NCBI GenBank assembly: GCA_958296065.1
Contig: CATQHX010000021.1
Location: 1 to 64,000, forward strand
Reading direction: 5' to 3'
DNA from: Vicinamibacterales bacterium
GTDB taxonomy: Bacteria; Acidobacteriota; Vicinamibacteria; Vicinamibacterales; UBA8438
Length of the DNA stretch: 64,000 bases
The translations under genes were made by a program, and so were the position numbers. Within the stretch, counting starts at the first letter, position 1. Each line of letters starts with the position of its first letter. Shown here piece by piece: positions 18,104 to 26,133 of the stretch. A model generated the notes under the pieces. The model had not been told where the DNA came from. It saw nothing but the letters and a program-made list of their open reading frames with translations, and searched no databases.

Positions 18104-21051
18104 TGCGCAGGTGGATCGTGTTGTCCCTCGCCGGGCTCTGTTGGCCGGCCCCTCCGGTGCAGGCCGCACGAGCCGTCGATACGTTCATCGGCCGGAACGT
18201 GGTAGAGGTGCAGTTGGCGGTAGATGGCCGACCGGTCGAGGACGGACCCCTTCGCGAGCTGGTCGAGACCCGGGTAGGCGAGCCGCTGTCGATGCGACAG
18301 GTCCGCGAGACGCTGGCGCATCTCTTCAGCCTGGGACTTTATAGCGGGGTCGAGGCCGGCGCCGGCGCGAGCCGGGGGGGGGTCGCGCTGCTCTACGAGC
18401 TGCAACCGCTCGAGACCGTCGAGCGGGTCGTGTTCGAAGGGGCGCTCGTCATCTCCGAAGAGGAGTTGCGCCGCCGAATCGTCCAACGCCACGGCACGCC
18501 GTTTCTGGCGGCCGAAGCCGTTGCCGTGGCGGATACGGTACGCACGGCGTACGCCGAGAACGGGTTCTTCATTCCTCGGGTTTCGCACGAGGTTGTCGGG
18601 GCCTCCGCGGGTCGCGTTCTCCGGATTTCCGTCGACACCGGGCCGCGAGCGCTCGTCCGACGCTGGCCGATTACCGGCGAGTCGCCGGCGTTCCACACTG
18701 CCATCCGCGCCCGGCTCGGGCTTCGCGACAGGCAGCCGTACGACGGTCCGGCCCTCGTGCAGCGGCTCGGCGACTACGAAGCCGATCTCCGGCGGCGGCG
18801 GTACTACGAAGCCCGCCTGTCCCATGCGGTCGACCGGCTGAGCGATACCGAAGTCGATGTCTACCTCACGGTGCATCGCGGCCCGCGGATCGACGTGACG
18901 TTCGAGGGCGACGAGGTGCCGGACGCTCGTCTGGCGGACCTGGTGCCGGTCGCTCGGGAGGCGAGCGCCGACGAGGACCTGCTCGAGGATGCGGATCAGC
19001 GGATCGCCGCGCACTTGCAGGGACTGGGCTACCGCGATGCCGCCGTCACTCACACGCGGGAAGGCGATGCGGAGCAGCTCTCCATCGTCTTCAGCGTGAG
19101 CCGAGGTCCGCTGTTTCGGGTCGGCGACCTGGTGGTTCGCGGGAACCGGGCGGTGACGGATGAAACGATCCGGGCGCTCGTCGGCGTTGCCGCGGGTGAT
19201 CCCCTCGTGGTGCGGGAGATCGACGCCGGGCTCGCCGCCATCGAGGAGCACTACAACCGTCTCGGCTTCGCCACGGTACGGGCGGTGCATTCCTTCAGCG
19301 GCAGCGAGGCCGACAGCCCGGACGGCGCCGTCGAGAGCGTTGTGGAGATCGCGATCGAGGAAGGGGTGCAGACGATCATCGGGGACGTGGAATTCGACGG
19401 CGGGTCGGTCGCCCCGGCGGATGTCCTTCAGCAGATCGTCGGGACGCGGAGCGGGGAGGCATACTACGGGCCTCAGGTCGAGAGCGATCGGAACGCGCTG
19501 CTCGAGTATTTCCTGAACGACGGCTACGACCAGGCCCGGTTGACGGTAGACGCACGTTTCGCCGACGACCTGAGCACGGTGGACGTCGTGTTTCGAATCG
19601 TCGAGGGCCGGCAAGTGCTCGTCGACCATGTGCTGATCGTCGGCAACCGGCAGGTCGATGCCGCCATCATTCGGCGCGAGGTCACCCTGACGCCGGGCCA
19701 GCCGCTCGGACTCGACGATGTGGCCGAGACGCGCCGCCGCCTGAACGCACTCGGCATGTTCCGGCGGCTCGACATCCGCGAATTCAGTCACGGCCGCTTC
19801 GACCGGCGGGACGTGATTATCGAGGTCGAGGAAGCGGCTGCGACCCGTCTTGCCTACGGCGGGGGCTTCGAGGTGTCGCAGAGGCTCCGCCGGGAGGTCA
19901 GTGCGGCGGGCAGTCAGGCGGTGGAGCGAATCGAGTTCGCGCCGCGCGGTTCGTTCGAGATCGGCCGCCGCAACCTCTGGGGCAGGGATCGGTCGATAGA
20001 TCTGTTCACGCGCGTGAGTGTCCGGCGCAAGAACGACCCTCTTCCGCCCGTGCAGGCAGCGACCGGTGGCGCGTTCGGCTTCAACGAGTACCGCGTGCTC
20101 GCCGCTTATCGTGAGCCGCGGGCTGTCGGCCGCGACTGGGACGTGCTGGTTTCCGGGTTCGTCGAGCGGGCGATTCGGCCGGGGTTCGACCTCTTCGGAC
20201 GCGGGGTGAGCGCGCAAGTGACGCGATCTTCGGGCGCGGCGACCGGTACCGCGCTCGGGTACCGGCTCGGCAACAACGACACCTCCAACCGCGAGTTGAA
20301 TCGGGAAGACGAGAACATCGTCGACCGTCTGTTCCCCAACGTCCGGTTGTCGTCGTTCACCGCGAGTCAGGTGCTCGACACACGCGACGATCCGGTCAAT
20401 CCGTCCATCGGCTCGCTCGTGACTCTCGAATCCGAGGTGGCCGCCCGGAGGATAGGCTCGGAAGTCGGTTTCTCCAAGAGCTTCCTGTCGGGTTCCGTGT
20501 ATCGCAGAGTGCCCGGCGTGCCGCGGATCGTCGTGGCGGCCGGCGCGCGACTCGGGGTCGCCTGGGGATTTCCGCGGGCTCTGGATGCGGTCGCGGGGCC
20601 GGCGGATGCGCCTCAGCCGGCACCGAGCGCTCTGGCGCTGCCGATCAGCGAGCGGTTCTTCGCCGGCGGGAACACCACGGTTCGCGGGTTCGCCCTGGAT
20701 CGCCTCGGGAACCCCCGCACGGAGACCGGTGGCACCATCGATCAGGACGGCTTTCCGCAGGGCGGGAACGCCATGGTCATTCTGAACAGCGAGTTGCGCA
20801 TCCGCGTGACTTCGGCCATAGGATTGGTCACTTTCCTGGACGCCGGCAACGTTTATGATCGTGTAGAGCACTTGAGTCTCGGTCGCATCAGAAGCGGGGC
20901 CGGGTTCGGGGTCCGCTACAACTCGCCGGTTGGGCCGCTGGGGTTCGACATCGGCTTCAAGCTTGGCGAGCGCCATTTCTTCGGTGACGAGACCAATCCG
21001 CAACAGGAGCAGCTCTGGGCGCTGCACTTCAGCTTCGGGCAGGCTTTCTGA
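18103..21051 (+). CDS. BamA/TamA-family outer-membrane protein (Omp85)
   Basis: 982 residues. Signal peptide MRRWIVLSLAGLCWPAPPVQA, then five or more POTRA-like repeats (for example LVVRGNRAVTDETIRALVG and VLIVGNRQVDAAIIRREVTL), and a C-terminal 16-strand barrel with the Omp85 hallmark FFAGGNTTVRGFALDRLG and a terminal aromatic (HFSFGQAF). It should insert beta-barrel proteins into the outer membrane. Being coupled to the TamB-like gene it may act as TamA, although the POTRA number looks larger than the three of TamA. The ATG at 18103 overlaps the upstream stop. Confidence 0.92.
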   Translation: MRRWIVLSLAGLCWPAPPVQAARAVDTFIGRNVVEVQLAVDGRPVEDGPLRELVETRVGEPLSMRQVRETLAHLFSLGLYSGVEAGAGASRGGVALLYELQPLETVERVVFEGALVISEEELRRRIVQRHGTPFLAAEAVAVADTVRTAYAENGFFIPRVSHEVVGASAGRVLRISVDTGPRALVRRWPITGESPAFHTAIRARLGLRDRQPYDGPALVQRLGDYEADLRRRRYYEARLSHAVDRLSDTEVDVYLTVHRGPRIDVTFEGDEVPDARLADLVPVAREASADEDLLEDADQRIAAHLQGLGYRDAAVTHTREGDAEQLSIVFSVSRGPLFRVGDLVVRGNRAVTDETIRALVGVAAGDPLVVREIDAGLAAIEEHYNRLGFATVRAVHSFSGSEADSPDGAVESVVEIAIEEGVQTIIGDVEFDGGSVAPADVLQQIVGTRSGEAYYGPQVESDRNALLEYFLNDGYDQARLTVDARFADDLSTVDVVFRIVEGRQVLVDHVLIVGNRQVDAAIIRREVTLTPGQPLGLDDVAETRRRLNALGMFRRLDIREFSHGRFDRRDVIIEVEEAAATRLAYGGGFEVSQRLRREVSAAGSQAVERIEFAPRGSFEIGRRNLWGRDRSIDLFTRVSVRRKNDPLPPVQAATGGAFGFNEYRVLAAYREPRAVGRDWDVLVSGFVERAIRPGFDLFGRGVSAQVTRSSGAATGTALGYRLGNNDTSNRELNREDENIVDRLFPNVRLSSFTASQVLDTRDDPVNPSIGSLVTLESEVAARRIGSEVGFSKSFLSGSVYRRVPGVPRIVVAAGARLGVAWGFPRALDAVAGPADAPQPAPSALALPISERFFAGGNTTVRGFALDRLGNPRTETGGTIDQDGFPQGGNAMVILNSELRIRVTSAIGLVTFLDAGNVYDRVEHLSLGRIRSGAGFGVRYNSPVGPLGFDIGFKLGERHFFGDETNPQQEQLWALHFSFGQAF

Positions 21052-21571
21052 CCTCCCGTTCATCCGTCTTCTCGTCTGCCTGCTGATCGCCGCCTTTGTC
21101 TGGCTGTCCGGGGGACATGCCCAGATCCTCGACCGAGTGCTCGCAATGGTGTCCGGGCAGGTCATTCTGGACTCGGACGTACGGGCGTTTCTCGATCTCG
21201 GGTTGCACGAGCGCGGCCTGTGGGAGCTTCGGCAACAGGATGCCGCGGGCCGCGAGGTGGCGGCGCTGAATCGACTGATAGAACGCCGGCTCGCGCTCGA
21301 CGAGGTCAATCGGTTCCGGCAGGCGCTGCCCGCCAGGGCAAGTGTCGACGAATATCTGGAAGCCGTGCGCGCACGTTTCGCCGACGAGGACGCGTTTGCC
21401 GGAGTGCTTGCCGCGGTCGGACTCGATCTGGAGGATCTGCGGCAGATTCTCCGCGACGACATCCGGATCGAGGTGTATGTCGCCGAACGGCTCGGCGGTC
21501 GTGCCGAGTTGATAGAGGACTGGATTGCCGGACTGTTGCGACGCGCCGAGGTCATGCGGGTCGACCCATAG
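20984..21571 (+). CDS. SurA-N-like periplasmic protein, start uncertain
   Basis: The reading frame contains a hydrophobic export segment (FIRLLVCLLIAAFVWLSGG), then QILDRVLAMVSGQVILDSDV, which matches the N-terminal domain of SurA-type chaperone/peptidyl-prolyl isomerases, and a helical rest ending at residue 195. No parvulin domain follows, so only the chaperone-like part is present. Between the BamA stop and the signal peptide there is no ATG, GTG or TTG in frame. The nearest canonical starts are GTG 20984 and TTG 20963 inside the bamA gene, or a rare ATC/CTG start near 21062-21085 may be used. The position after BamA fits an outer-membrane-protein chaperone role. Confidence 0.7.
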   Translation: MTRPIRNRSSSGRCTSASGRLSDLPFIRLLVCLLIAAFVWLSGGHAQILDRVLAMVSGQVILDSDVRAFLDLGLHERGLWELRQQDAAGREVAALNRLIERRLALDEVNRFRQALPARASVDEYLEAVRARFADEDAFAGVLAAVGLDLEDLRQILRDDIRIEVYVAERLGGRAELIEDWIAGLLRRAEVMRVDP

Positions 21572-21583
21572 CAGTTCGTGGGC

Positions 21584-22456
21584 TCAGGCTTGTGTGCCGA
21601 GCATGGCCAGCGCTATCTGCGTGAGATTGAATCCGGTGTGGCTTACCATCGCCGCGACCGCGCTGCCGCGCGTCAGATAGAGCGCGCCCCAGAGGGCACC
21701 GAGCGCGCCGGTGACGATGACCGTATCCCATCCCTGGACGGAGTGGCCCAGACCGAACGCGATACTGAAGACGACGAGACCCAGCCAGCCCCCGCCGAGG
21801 TGCTGATCGAAGCGGCGCAGGATGAAGGCTCGCTGCAGTTCCTCCCGGAGTCCCCCCGCCAGCACCACCACGAGCGCGAACAGGAGCGCGCTCCCCGGCG
21901 TGTCGAGCATGGCCCCGAACGGGTTGTCGGGCACGTTGCGCAGTCCGGGTGCCAGCCATGCGATGAGCAGGAGTCCGGCGACGGCGCCTACCACCACGGG
22001 CGGCGTGATCAGTACGCCGAGCGCCGCCTCGCGCGCCGGTGGGCGAGCGCCGAGCACGAGGTCGCGGACCGTCTCGTCGCGTGCGTGCAGGAACGTCGTC
22101 ACGAGAGCGACCACGACGACAACGTCGAGCAACGTCACCGTGACTATGTAGCGGAGAGTCGGCTCGCCGGCGGGCGTGAGAACCGCGAGTCCGGCCGCCG
22201 CGAGCAGCGCCGAGAGCACGAGCTGGGTCGGAAATCCCGAGCAGAGAATCACCTCGATGAGCGAGGGCACGAAGCGCCCCGGGGTGGGTTCCACGGGCGA
22301 CGGTGCGGCGGAATCCGATTCCGGATCGGTTTCCGATGCGACGTCCAGCAGTTCGCCTGGGCGGCCGTGCTTCCAGTCGGCGGGATCCGATTCCGGATCG
22401 GGTTCCGATGCGACCGTCGGCTGGCCGAGGCCGAGTCCCCGCCCCGGGTCAACCAT
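21584..22456 (-). CDS. CPBP-family intramembrane metalloprotease
   Basis: 290 residues, with about 6-8 membrane segments after a soluble Pro/Asp/Glu-rich N-terminus. The CPBP (CAAX prenyl protease 2-like) motifs are seen: GGLREELQRAFILRRF (Glu-Glu pair and Arg), IAFGLGHSVQGWDTV (His) and the final AAMVSHTGFNLTQIAL (His/Asn). Such enzymes cut within the membrane, and bacterial substrates are mostly unknown. The soluble N-terminus contains an internal repeat (VASEPDPESD and VASETDPESD, 24 residues apart). The start ATG at 22456 was chosen because the longer frame has no export or family features. It is convergent with the SurA-like gene. Confidence 0.85.
   Translation of the reverse strand: MVDPGRGLGLGQPTVASEPDPESDPADWKHGRPGELLDVASETDPESDSAAPSPVEPTPGRFVPSLIEVILCSGFPTQLVLSALLAAAGLAVLTPAGEPTLRYIVTVTLLDVVVVVALVTTFLHARDETVRDLVLGARPPAREAALGVLITPPVVVGAVAGLLLIAWLAPGLRNVPDNPFGAMLDTPGSALLFALVVVLAGGLREELQRAFILRRFDQHLGGGWLGLVVFSIAFGLGHSVQGWDTVIVTGALGALWGALYLTRGSAVAAMVSHTGFNLTQIALAMLGTQA
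22313..22414 (-). repeat. internal direct repeat in the CPBP gene
   Basis: Two 30-bp copies (22313-22342 and 22385-22414) differing at one base in the core, 72 bp apart, so 24 codons. They encode the repeated acidic peptide in the soluble N-terminus of the CPBP protease. Each copy contains the palindrome gattccggatc. Confidence 0.8.
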
Positions 22457-22597
22457 GCGGCCAACTCTAGCATCTGCCGCGGAAGTCCGGGTGCGGCGGT
22501 TGTGGGTGTCGCGTGCCGCTACACCGCTTGCGCGGCGCGGGTCGAGCGGGAAATCGCCCACAGGTCCTAACAGACTTTCCACAGCCTCCCAACATTC

Positions 22598-22644
22598 TCC
22601 CAACATGTTGCGTCCAAGCAGAAACTGAACACTACATGTTGACA
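22598..22644 (+). promoter_or_regulatory. pair of candidate NrdR boxes upstream of nrdJ
   Basis: Two 16-bp sites, tcccaacatgttgcgt (22598-22613) and acactacatgttgaca (22629-22644), each match the NrdR consensus acaCwAtATaTwGtgt at 11 of 16 positions, including every strongly conserved position (C, w, A, A, T, T, w, G). They are exactly 31 bp apart, so three helical turns, which is the spacing NrdR needs. The second site contains the -35 hexamer, so bound NrdR would block the polymerase. No nrdR gene lies in the window. Confidence 0.75.
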
Positions 22645-22667
22645 GTCCGGCCCGACTGGCGCATCAT
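22639..22667 (+). promoter_or_regulatory. sigma-70 promoter of nrdJ
   Basis: A perfect -35 hexamer TTGACA (22639-22644), a 17-bp spacer and CATCAT (22662-22667) as -10. It predicts a transcript start near 22674 and a 5' leader of about 155 nt before the nrdJ ATG. The -35 overlaps the downstream NrdR box. Confidence 0.7.
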
Positions 22668-22714
22668 TTGAGGGGCCCGTTGGATACGGGCAACGCGTCG
22701 AGCGTCGCTGGGGG

Positions 22715-22754
22715 CTTGGCGCGGCGGCGGAAGGCGCCGCGCCAAGTCGATTTT
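22715..22754 (+). promoter_or_regulatory. strong leader hairpin upstream of nrdJ
   Basis: Perfect 12-bp stem (22715-22726 with 22735-22746) around an 8-nt loop GCGGAAGG, followed by TCGATTTT. It lies in the predicted nrdJ leader, about 40 nt after the transcript start. It could act as an attenuator or a stabilising structure. The short T run is weak for a complete terminator. No cobalamin riboswitch elements are visible. Confidence 0.5.
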
Positions 22755-22776
22755 CGCGTTCTGCCCAGCCGTGAGG

Positions 22777-22816
22777 ACGCGGTGGCGGCCGTAATAACGC
22801 GGTGGCGGCCGTAATA
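22777..22816 (+). repeat. 20-bp tandem duplication before the nrdJ ribosome-binding site
   Basis: Two perfect copies of acgcggtggcggccgtaata, directly joined, end 12 bp before the nrdJ ATG. The second copy abuts the purine-rich ribosome-binding site (agaggggggg). Each copy also contains an in-frame GTG that could serve as a start. Confidence 0.9.
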
Positions 22817-22828
22817 AGAGGGGGGGAG

Positions 22829-25618
22829 ATGTCAGGAGGCGCTGCTCAGGAGTCGACCGCACAGATTACGCCACCGGCCTTGGAAACGACCGGTTCGACC
22901 GGGCGGGGCCTCGAGTTTCCTCGCGTGTTCAGCCGCGCCGACGTCGATCCGTTCGACGAGTTCAAGTGGGAGACGCGGGCCGCGGTGATTTCCAACGAGC
23001 GGGGCGAGGTGGTCTTCGAGCAGAATGGCGTGGAGGTTCCGGCGTTCTGGTCGCAGCAGGCGACCAACATCGTCGTTTCGAAGTACTTCCGCGGCCAGCT
23101 CGGCTCGCCGGATCGAGAGCACAGCGTCCGGCAACTGATCGGCCGGGTGGTGGACACGATCGTCGGGTGGGCCGAAGAGCAGGGGTACTTTGCCTCGACG
23201 GACGATCTGCAGGCGTTCGGCGGCGACCTGAAGTTCCTCCTGGTGCGGCAGAAGGCGGCCTTCAACAGTCCTGTCTGGTTCAACTGCGGGTTCGAGAAGG
23301 CGCCGCAGTGCTCGGCCTGCTTCATCAACTCGGTCGACGACACGATGGAGTCCATCCTCACACTGGCGAGGACCGAGGGGATGCTCTTCAAGTTCGGGTC
23401 CGGCACCGGCACGAACCTGTCGCCTATCCGCTCGTCGCGCGAACTGCTGGCCGGTGGGGGCACGGCGTCGGGACCGGTGTCGTTCATGAAGGGTTACGAC
23501 GCGTTCGCCGGCGTGATCAAGTCGGGCGGCAAGACGCGGCGCGCGGCCAAGATGGTCATCCTCAATGCCGATCACCCGGACGTGCTGGAGTTCATCACCT
23601 GCAAGGTGGACGAGGAACGCAAGGCGTGGGCGCTGATCGACGCCGGCTACGACGGCTCGTTCACCGGTCCCGCGTACAACTCCGTGTTCTTCCAGAACTC
23701 GAACAACAGCCTGCGCGTCCCGGACGAGTTCATGCGGGCCGTGCTCGACGACGGCGAGTGGAAGACGCGCGCAGTGACCGACGGCCGAATCGTCGAGACG
23801 TACCGGGCGCGCGAGTTGATGCGGGCGGTGGCCGAGGGCACGTACGTCTGCGGTGATCCGGGCATGCAGTTCGACACGACCGTCAACGACTGGCACACCT
23901 GTCCGAACACCGCGCGGATCAACGCTTCGAATCCGTGCTCGGAGTACATGTTCCTGGACGACTCGGCCTGCAACCTCGCGTCTCTCAACCTGATGCAGTT
24001 CCTCAAGGCGGACGAGCCGGGGGAGTTCGATGTGGAGGCTTTCCGGGCCGGAGTCCGGACGCTCATCACCGCGCAGGAGATCATCGTCGGCAACGCCAAA
24101 TATCCGACTCCCGCCATCGAGAGCAACAGCCACGACTTTCGCCCCCTCGGTCTCGGCTTCGCCAATCTCGGGGCCTTGCTGATGTCGCGCGGCGTACCCT
24201 ACGACAGCGACGAGGGACGGGATTACGCGGCGGCCATCACGGCGCTGATGACCGGCGAGGCGTACGCGCAGTCCGCCCGCATCGCGCGCGACTGCGGCGG
24301 GCCCTTCGCCGGCTATTCGAAGAACGAGCAGCCGTTCCTGCGGGTGATGCGCAAGCACCGCGACGCCATGAAGGGAGTCGCCCGGGGCCATGTGCCCGAA
24401 GACCTGTACGCGGCGGCGACCGAGTCGTGGAACGACGGGGTCGAGCTCGGCGAGAAGCACGGATTCCGCAACGCGCAGGCCACCGTGCTCGCCCCGACCG
24501 GCACCATCGGCTTCATGATGGACTGCGACACGACCGGCGTGGAGCCGGACATCGCGCTCGTGAAGTACAAGCGGCTCGTCGGCGGCGGGCTGATGCAGAT
24601 CGTCAACCACACGGTACCGGTCGCCCTGGCTCGCCTCGGATACCAGGACGACCAGATCAACAGCATCGTGCAGTACATCGACGAGCACGACACCATCGAG
24701 GATGCGCCCCACCTCGATCCGGTCCACCTGCCGGTGTTCGACTGCGCGTTCAAGCCGGCCAAGGGTTCGCGGTTCATCCACTATACGGGGCACCTGAAGA
24801 TGATCGGGGCGGTCCAGCCGTTCATCTCCGGCGCCATCTCGAAGACCATCAACGTTCCCACCGAGGCGACGGTCGAAGACATCGAGCGGGCGTATCTGGA
24901 TGCCTGGCGGCTCGGGACGAAGGCGGTGTCGATCTATCGCGACGGCAGCAAGCGGACGCAGCCACTCAACACGGCCAAGCAGACTGGAGAAGAGGCCGCG
25001 GCTGCGGTCGGTGACCAGCCGGTACGCCGCAAGCTCCCGGACGAGCGCAACGCCATCACCCACAAGTTCGACATCGCCGGGCACGAGGGCTACATCACCG
25101 TCGGACTGTTCGACGACGGCACGCCGGGGGAGATCTTCCTGGTGATGGCCAAGGAGGGGTCGACCATCTCCGGTTTCGCCGACGCCTTCGCGCAGGCCGT
25201 GTCGTACTCGCTGCAGTACGGCGTGCCGCTGCAGGTGCTCGTCGACAAGTTCAGCCACGTGCGTTTCGAGCCGGCCGGCCTGACGAAGAACCCGGACGTG
25301 CGGGTGGCCAAGTCGATCGTCGACTATGTCTTCCGCTGGCTGGCGACGAAGTTCCTCTCGCCGGAGGCGCAGTTCCACGCGGGTGTGAACGTCGGCGATG
25401 GCCCAGCGGCCGAGGCTGGCGAGCAGTTGACCTTCGGCGAGGCGATTCCGACCGATGCTCCCGCACCGAAGGCGGGGAGCAACGGCTCGCAGGCCGTGCC
25501 CTACGCCATCCAGAACGACGAGGACGCGCCGCCCTGCTCGACCTGCGGCGCCATCATGATCCGCAACGGCGCCTGCTACAAGTGCGTCAACTGCGGCGCG
25601 ACGAGCGGGTGCGCGTAA
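22829..25618 (+). CDS. nrdJ: vitamin B12-dependent (class II) ribonucleotide reductase
   Basis: 929 residues. It reduces ribonucleotides to deoxyribonucleotides with adenosylcobalamin, independently of oxygen. Seen: FNSPVWFNCGFEKAPQCSAC (active-site Cys), FGSGTGTNLSPIRSSRE, NPCSEYMFLDDSACNLASLN (the NPCSE catalytic block) and APTGTIGFMMDCDTTG. A C-terminal region resembles the vitamin B12-binding/TSCPD type and ends in a Zn-ribbon-like tail CSTCGAIM with CYKCVNCGATSGC, which probably shuttles electrons from thioredoxin. The ATG at 22829 sits behind a strong purine-rich site. It is the only RNR seen here, and its promoter carries NrdR boxes. Confidence 0.97.
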   Translation: MSGGAAQESTAQITPPALETTGSTGRGLEFPRVFSRADVDPFDEFKWETRAAVISNERGEVVFEQNGVEVPAFWSQQATNIVVSKYFRGQLGSPDREHSVRQLIGRVVDTIVGWAEEQGYFASTDDLQAFGGDLKFLLVRQKAAFNSPVWFNCGFEKAPQCSACFINSVDDTMESILTLARTEGMLFKFGSGTGTNLSPIRSSRELLAGGGTASGPVSFMKGYDAFAGVIKSGGKTRRAAKMVILNADHPDVLEFITCKVDEERKAWALIDAGYDGSFTGPAYNSVFFQNSNNSLRVPDEFMRAVLDDGEWKTRAVTDGRIVETYRARELMRAVAEGTYVCGDPGMQFDTTVNDWHTCPNTARINASNPCSEYMFLDDSACNLASLNLMQFLKADEPGEFDVEAFRAGVRTLITAQEIIVGNAKYPTPAIESNSHDFRPLGLGFANLGALLMSRGVPYDSDEGRDYAAAITALMTGEAYAQSARIARDCGGPFAGYSKNEQPFLRVMRKHRDAMKGVARGHVPEDLYAAATESWNDGVELGEKHGFRNAQATVLAPTGTIGFMMDCDTTGVEPDIALVKYKRLVGGGLMQIVNHTVPVALARLGYQDDQINSIVQYIDEHDTIEDAPHLDPVHLPVFDCAFKPAKGSRFIHYTGHLKMIGAVQPFISGAISKTINVPTEATVEDIERAYLDAWRLGTKAVSIYRDGSKRTQPLNTAKQTGEEAAAAVGDQPVRRKLPDERNAITHKFDIAGHEGYITVGLFDDGTPGEIFLVMAKEGSTISGFADAFAQAVSYSLQYGVPLQVLVDKFSHVRFEPAGLTKNPDVRVAKSIVDYVFRWLATKFLSPEAQFHAGVNVGDGPAAEAGEQLTFGEAIPTDAPAPKAGSNGSQAVPYAIQNDEDAPPCSTCGAIMIRNGACYKCVNCGATSGCA

Positions 25619-25622
25619 GTGC

Positions 25623-26024
25623 CTACGGGGTGTCGCTATCGGAGGGAGTGCCACGCATCCTGGAGGAGCGAGCCGCCGAGTCCTCGTCACCGAGCATGCC
25701 CCAGCCGAGGTAAGCGAGGCCGACGAGGGTGATCGAGAAGACTGCCCGCAGCACCTGGGGCAGAAGCAGCAGCCGCCCGTAGAAGTGCGGGTCGTTGTGC
25801 AGGCTGATCGACTGCAGACCGAGGAGCGCCGCGATCGCGAGGGCGAGTCCGCCGGGCATCGAGACGCGCACGAGCACGGCGGCGAACAGCAGCGTCGTCC
25901 CCGCGAGCATGCGCCAGACGTTGGCCCACCACTCGAGCGTGCCCGCGCCGATGAGGTCGGCCGAGCCGACGACGACATCGTGCAGGCCGTACAGAAACAT
26001 CCCTAACGCGGCAACTCTGAGCAT
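25623..26024 (-). CDS. small multi-pass membrane protein
   Basis: 133 residues with about four hydrophobic helices (for example MFLYGLHDVVVGSADLIGA and LLLLPQVLRAVFSITLVGLAY) and a short polar C-terminus. It resembles small uncharacterised membrane proteins. I do not recognise the family with certainty. The ATG at 26024 follows AGAGGA. An upstream ATG at 26042 lies in a poorer context. It converges with nrdJ, with 4 bp between the stops. Confidence 0.75.
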   Translation of the reverse strand: MLRVAALGMFLYGLHDVVVGSADLIGAGTLEWWANVWRMLAGTTLLFAAVLVRVSMPGGLALAIAALLGLQSISLHNDPHFYGRLLLLPQVLRAVFSITLVGLAYLGWGMLGDEDSAARSSRMRGTPSDSDTP

Positions 26025-26133
26025 CGTCCTCTGTTGTATCATGCCGCGCGGCAGAGGGAGGCATCTGTCCTCACTTGCCGGCGCCGGCGCCCCGAGCGCC
26101 CTTCGGCCACCTCCACCTGACGGATAGCTGGCA

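Noticed and set aside
18067-21555. Minus-strand frame of 1162 residues across the BamA gene
   Set aside because: Antisense shadow of a clear Omp85 gene.
22777-22816. CRISPR-like repeat
   Set aside because: Only two directly joined 20-bp units, no spacers.
22645-22828. Cobalamin riboswitch before nrdJ
   Set aside because: The B12-box-like and conserved core segments are not found in the leader. Only a simple hairpin is seen.
22832-25978. Minus-strand frame of 1048 residues across nrdJ
   Set aside because: It is the codon-bias shadow of nrdJ in high-GC DNA. It has no signal, domain or ribosome-binding site.
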